A stretch of DNA of 20,165 bases, taken from positions 1 through 20,165 of IMG/VR virus record IMGVR_UViG_3300013772_000057; one strand, written 5' to 3'. How positions within the stretch are numbered: the stretch's first letter is position 1; every line of letters starts with the position of its first letter. Shown here piece after piece: positions 19,388 through 20,165 of this stretch. A model generated the notes under the pieces. That model was not told the origin of the DNA and did no database searches. It worked only from the letters and a program-made list of their open reading frames with translations. Source of the stretch: a virus. The translations under genes and the position numbers were made by a program.

Positions 19388-20165
19388 AACCTTCACCCTT
19401 CCCGAACGCTGGCTATTTGGCGGCGTGGACCTCTCGACGTTCGCCACGGTCACGGAACTATCGGCTGGACCCGGGGAGCTTCCGCCGTTGCGGGGCGCCG
19501 ACGTACCGATGGCGTCGTTTGACGGCGAACGCTTCAACGTCAAGCTTTACGGCGCTCGGCGTATTACTCTGACGTTGGGGATTACGAACACCGACGCGGC
19601 GGGCGCGACGACCGGGACCCCGACGCAGGCGCAAACGAACCTCGAGACGCTACAGACAGTTTTGGCCGTTCGCCGTGTGCGCCAGAATCTAGTTCAAGTG
19701 ATGCCCGATACAACGCAGCGCACGGCGCTGGCCGAGTGTGTCATTTTCAATAGTACGATCTGGCAGGCTGGCCGCGAGTACGCGACGATTGTGGCTGACT
19801 TCCAGCTATCCGACCCTTGGTTCTACGCCGCCGACGTGGTAGATGCCTCTCGAGACGTTTCGGTTTCGCCTACGGTTTTCCCTATCACGCACCCCGGTAC
19901 CGTCCGGGGTAACCGGGTTGTGTTCGATATTCTCGGGCCAGCCGCCAACCCGGAGATTGTCAACGCCGCCAACGGCGTGTCAGTGCAGTGCCTGGTGACC
20001 GTCGCCGCGACCAAGCATCTGATTATCGACTGCGACGCCTGGACCGCGCTCAACGACGGCGTACAGGCTATCGGGTCGATTCGGCACAGCGGCGCGTACC
20101 CGTTCATGTACTTCGAGCCGGGATCGAATAGTCTGACCTGGACCGCTACCGGCCTATCGGCGGCG
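19383..20165 (+). CDS. Distal tail (Dit-like) protein, 5' part only
   Basis: Open from ATG 19383 to the end of the window, 261 codons, no stop. It follows the tape measure gene, the standard place of the hub protein that joins tail tube to baseplate. Visible: MTTFTLPERWLFGG, a beta-rich region (ARRITLTLGITNTD), helix LETLQTVLAVRRVRQNLVQV, then VADFQLSDPWFYAADVVD and HPGTVRGNRVVF, SIRHSGAYPFMYFEPGSNSL, patterns shared by Dit/siphovirus ORF-type tail proteins. The N-terminal half is the ring-forming domain; the rest is the start of the galectin-like domain. The true length cannot be seen. Its start is inside a hairpin and lacks a ribosome site. Confidence 0.75.
   Translation, partial: MTTFTLPERWLFGGVDLSTFATVTELSAGPGELPPLRGADVPMASFDGERFNVKLYGARRITLTLGITNTDAAGATTGTPTQAQTNLETLQTVLAVRRVRQNLVQVMPDTTQRTALAECVIFNSTIWQAGREYATIVADFQLSDPWFYAADVVDASRDVSVSPTVFPITHPGTVRGNRVVFDILGPAANPEIVNAANGVSVQCLVTVAATKHLIIDCDAWTALNDGVQAIGSIRHSGAYPFMYFEPGSNSLTWTATGLSAA

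Noticed and set aside
1-20165. CRISPR array, insertion sequence or att site
   Set aside because: No spaced direct repeats, transposase motifs or integrase-linked core sites were seen.

Overview
The window is a 20 kb piece of a tailed double-stranded DNA phage (or prophage) with siphovirus architecture. It holds the boundary between a block of small accessory and early-type genes and the head-tail morphogenesis module. The DNA is moderately GC-rich by eye, genes are tightly packed with 1-4 nt stop/start overlaps, and GTG and TTG starts are common. Several starts lie 6-7 nt behind a -10 box with no leader. Together this suggests an actinobacterial or similar high-GC host, but nothing here proves the host. 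No integrase, lysis gene, tRNA or CRISPR array is visible.

Layout. (1) 1-3166, plus strand: end of a cysteine-rich gene, a RuvC-like resolvase, a nucleoside 2-deoxyribosyltransferase-like protein, a DUF6899-like protein, a sigma-region-4-like HTH protein and four very small proteins, three of them with zinc-type Cys/His motifs. (2) 3163-3733, minus strand: a cassette of three small genes (74, 62 and 41 aa; the last is a predicted membrane protein) behind a near-consensus TTGACA-N17-TATGGT promoter whose -10 is covered by a palindrome. (3) 3734-4233: a noncoding regulatory region with a G-quadruplex motif, hairpins, a terminator-like hairpin and tandem TTATGCAT boxes ahead of an extended -10 promoter. 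(4) 4234-6349, plus strand: a 43-aa copy of the terminase small-subunit DNA-binding domain, the small subunit itself, and a large terminase split into separate ATPase and nuclease genes. (5) 6375-13821: portal, a group of virion-surface-like and zinc-ribbon proteins (including a glycine-rich protein with eleven VTS repeats), scaffold, major capsid protein, an extreme Ala/Asp-rich protein and a decoration-like protein. (6) 13830-15514: head-tail connector, head closure, gp10-like and tail terminator-like proteins. (7) 15606-20165: tail tube protein, tail assembly chaperone pair with a CCCTTTC slippery site, tape measure protein, and the start of the distal tail protein, which runs off the window.

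How it works together: the terminase pair cuts and pumps DNA through the portal into a scaffolded HK97-type capsid. The four connector genes close the head and join it to a flexible tail built from tube protein, chaperones, tape measure and baseplate hub. The best candidates for undescribed biology are the divergent minus-strand cassette with its operator, the duplicated terminase DNA-binding domain behind its own leaderless promoter, the split terminase, and a possible RNA pseudoknot ahead of the scaffold gene. All functions are read from sequence features and family memory; no database search was run.
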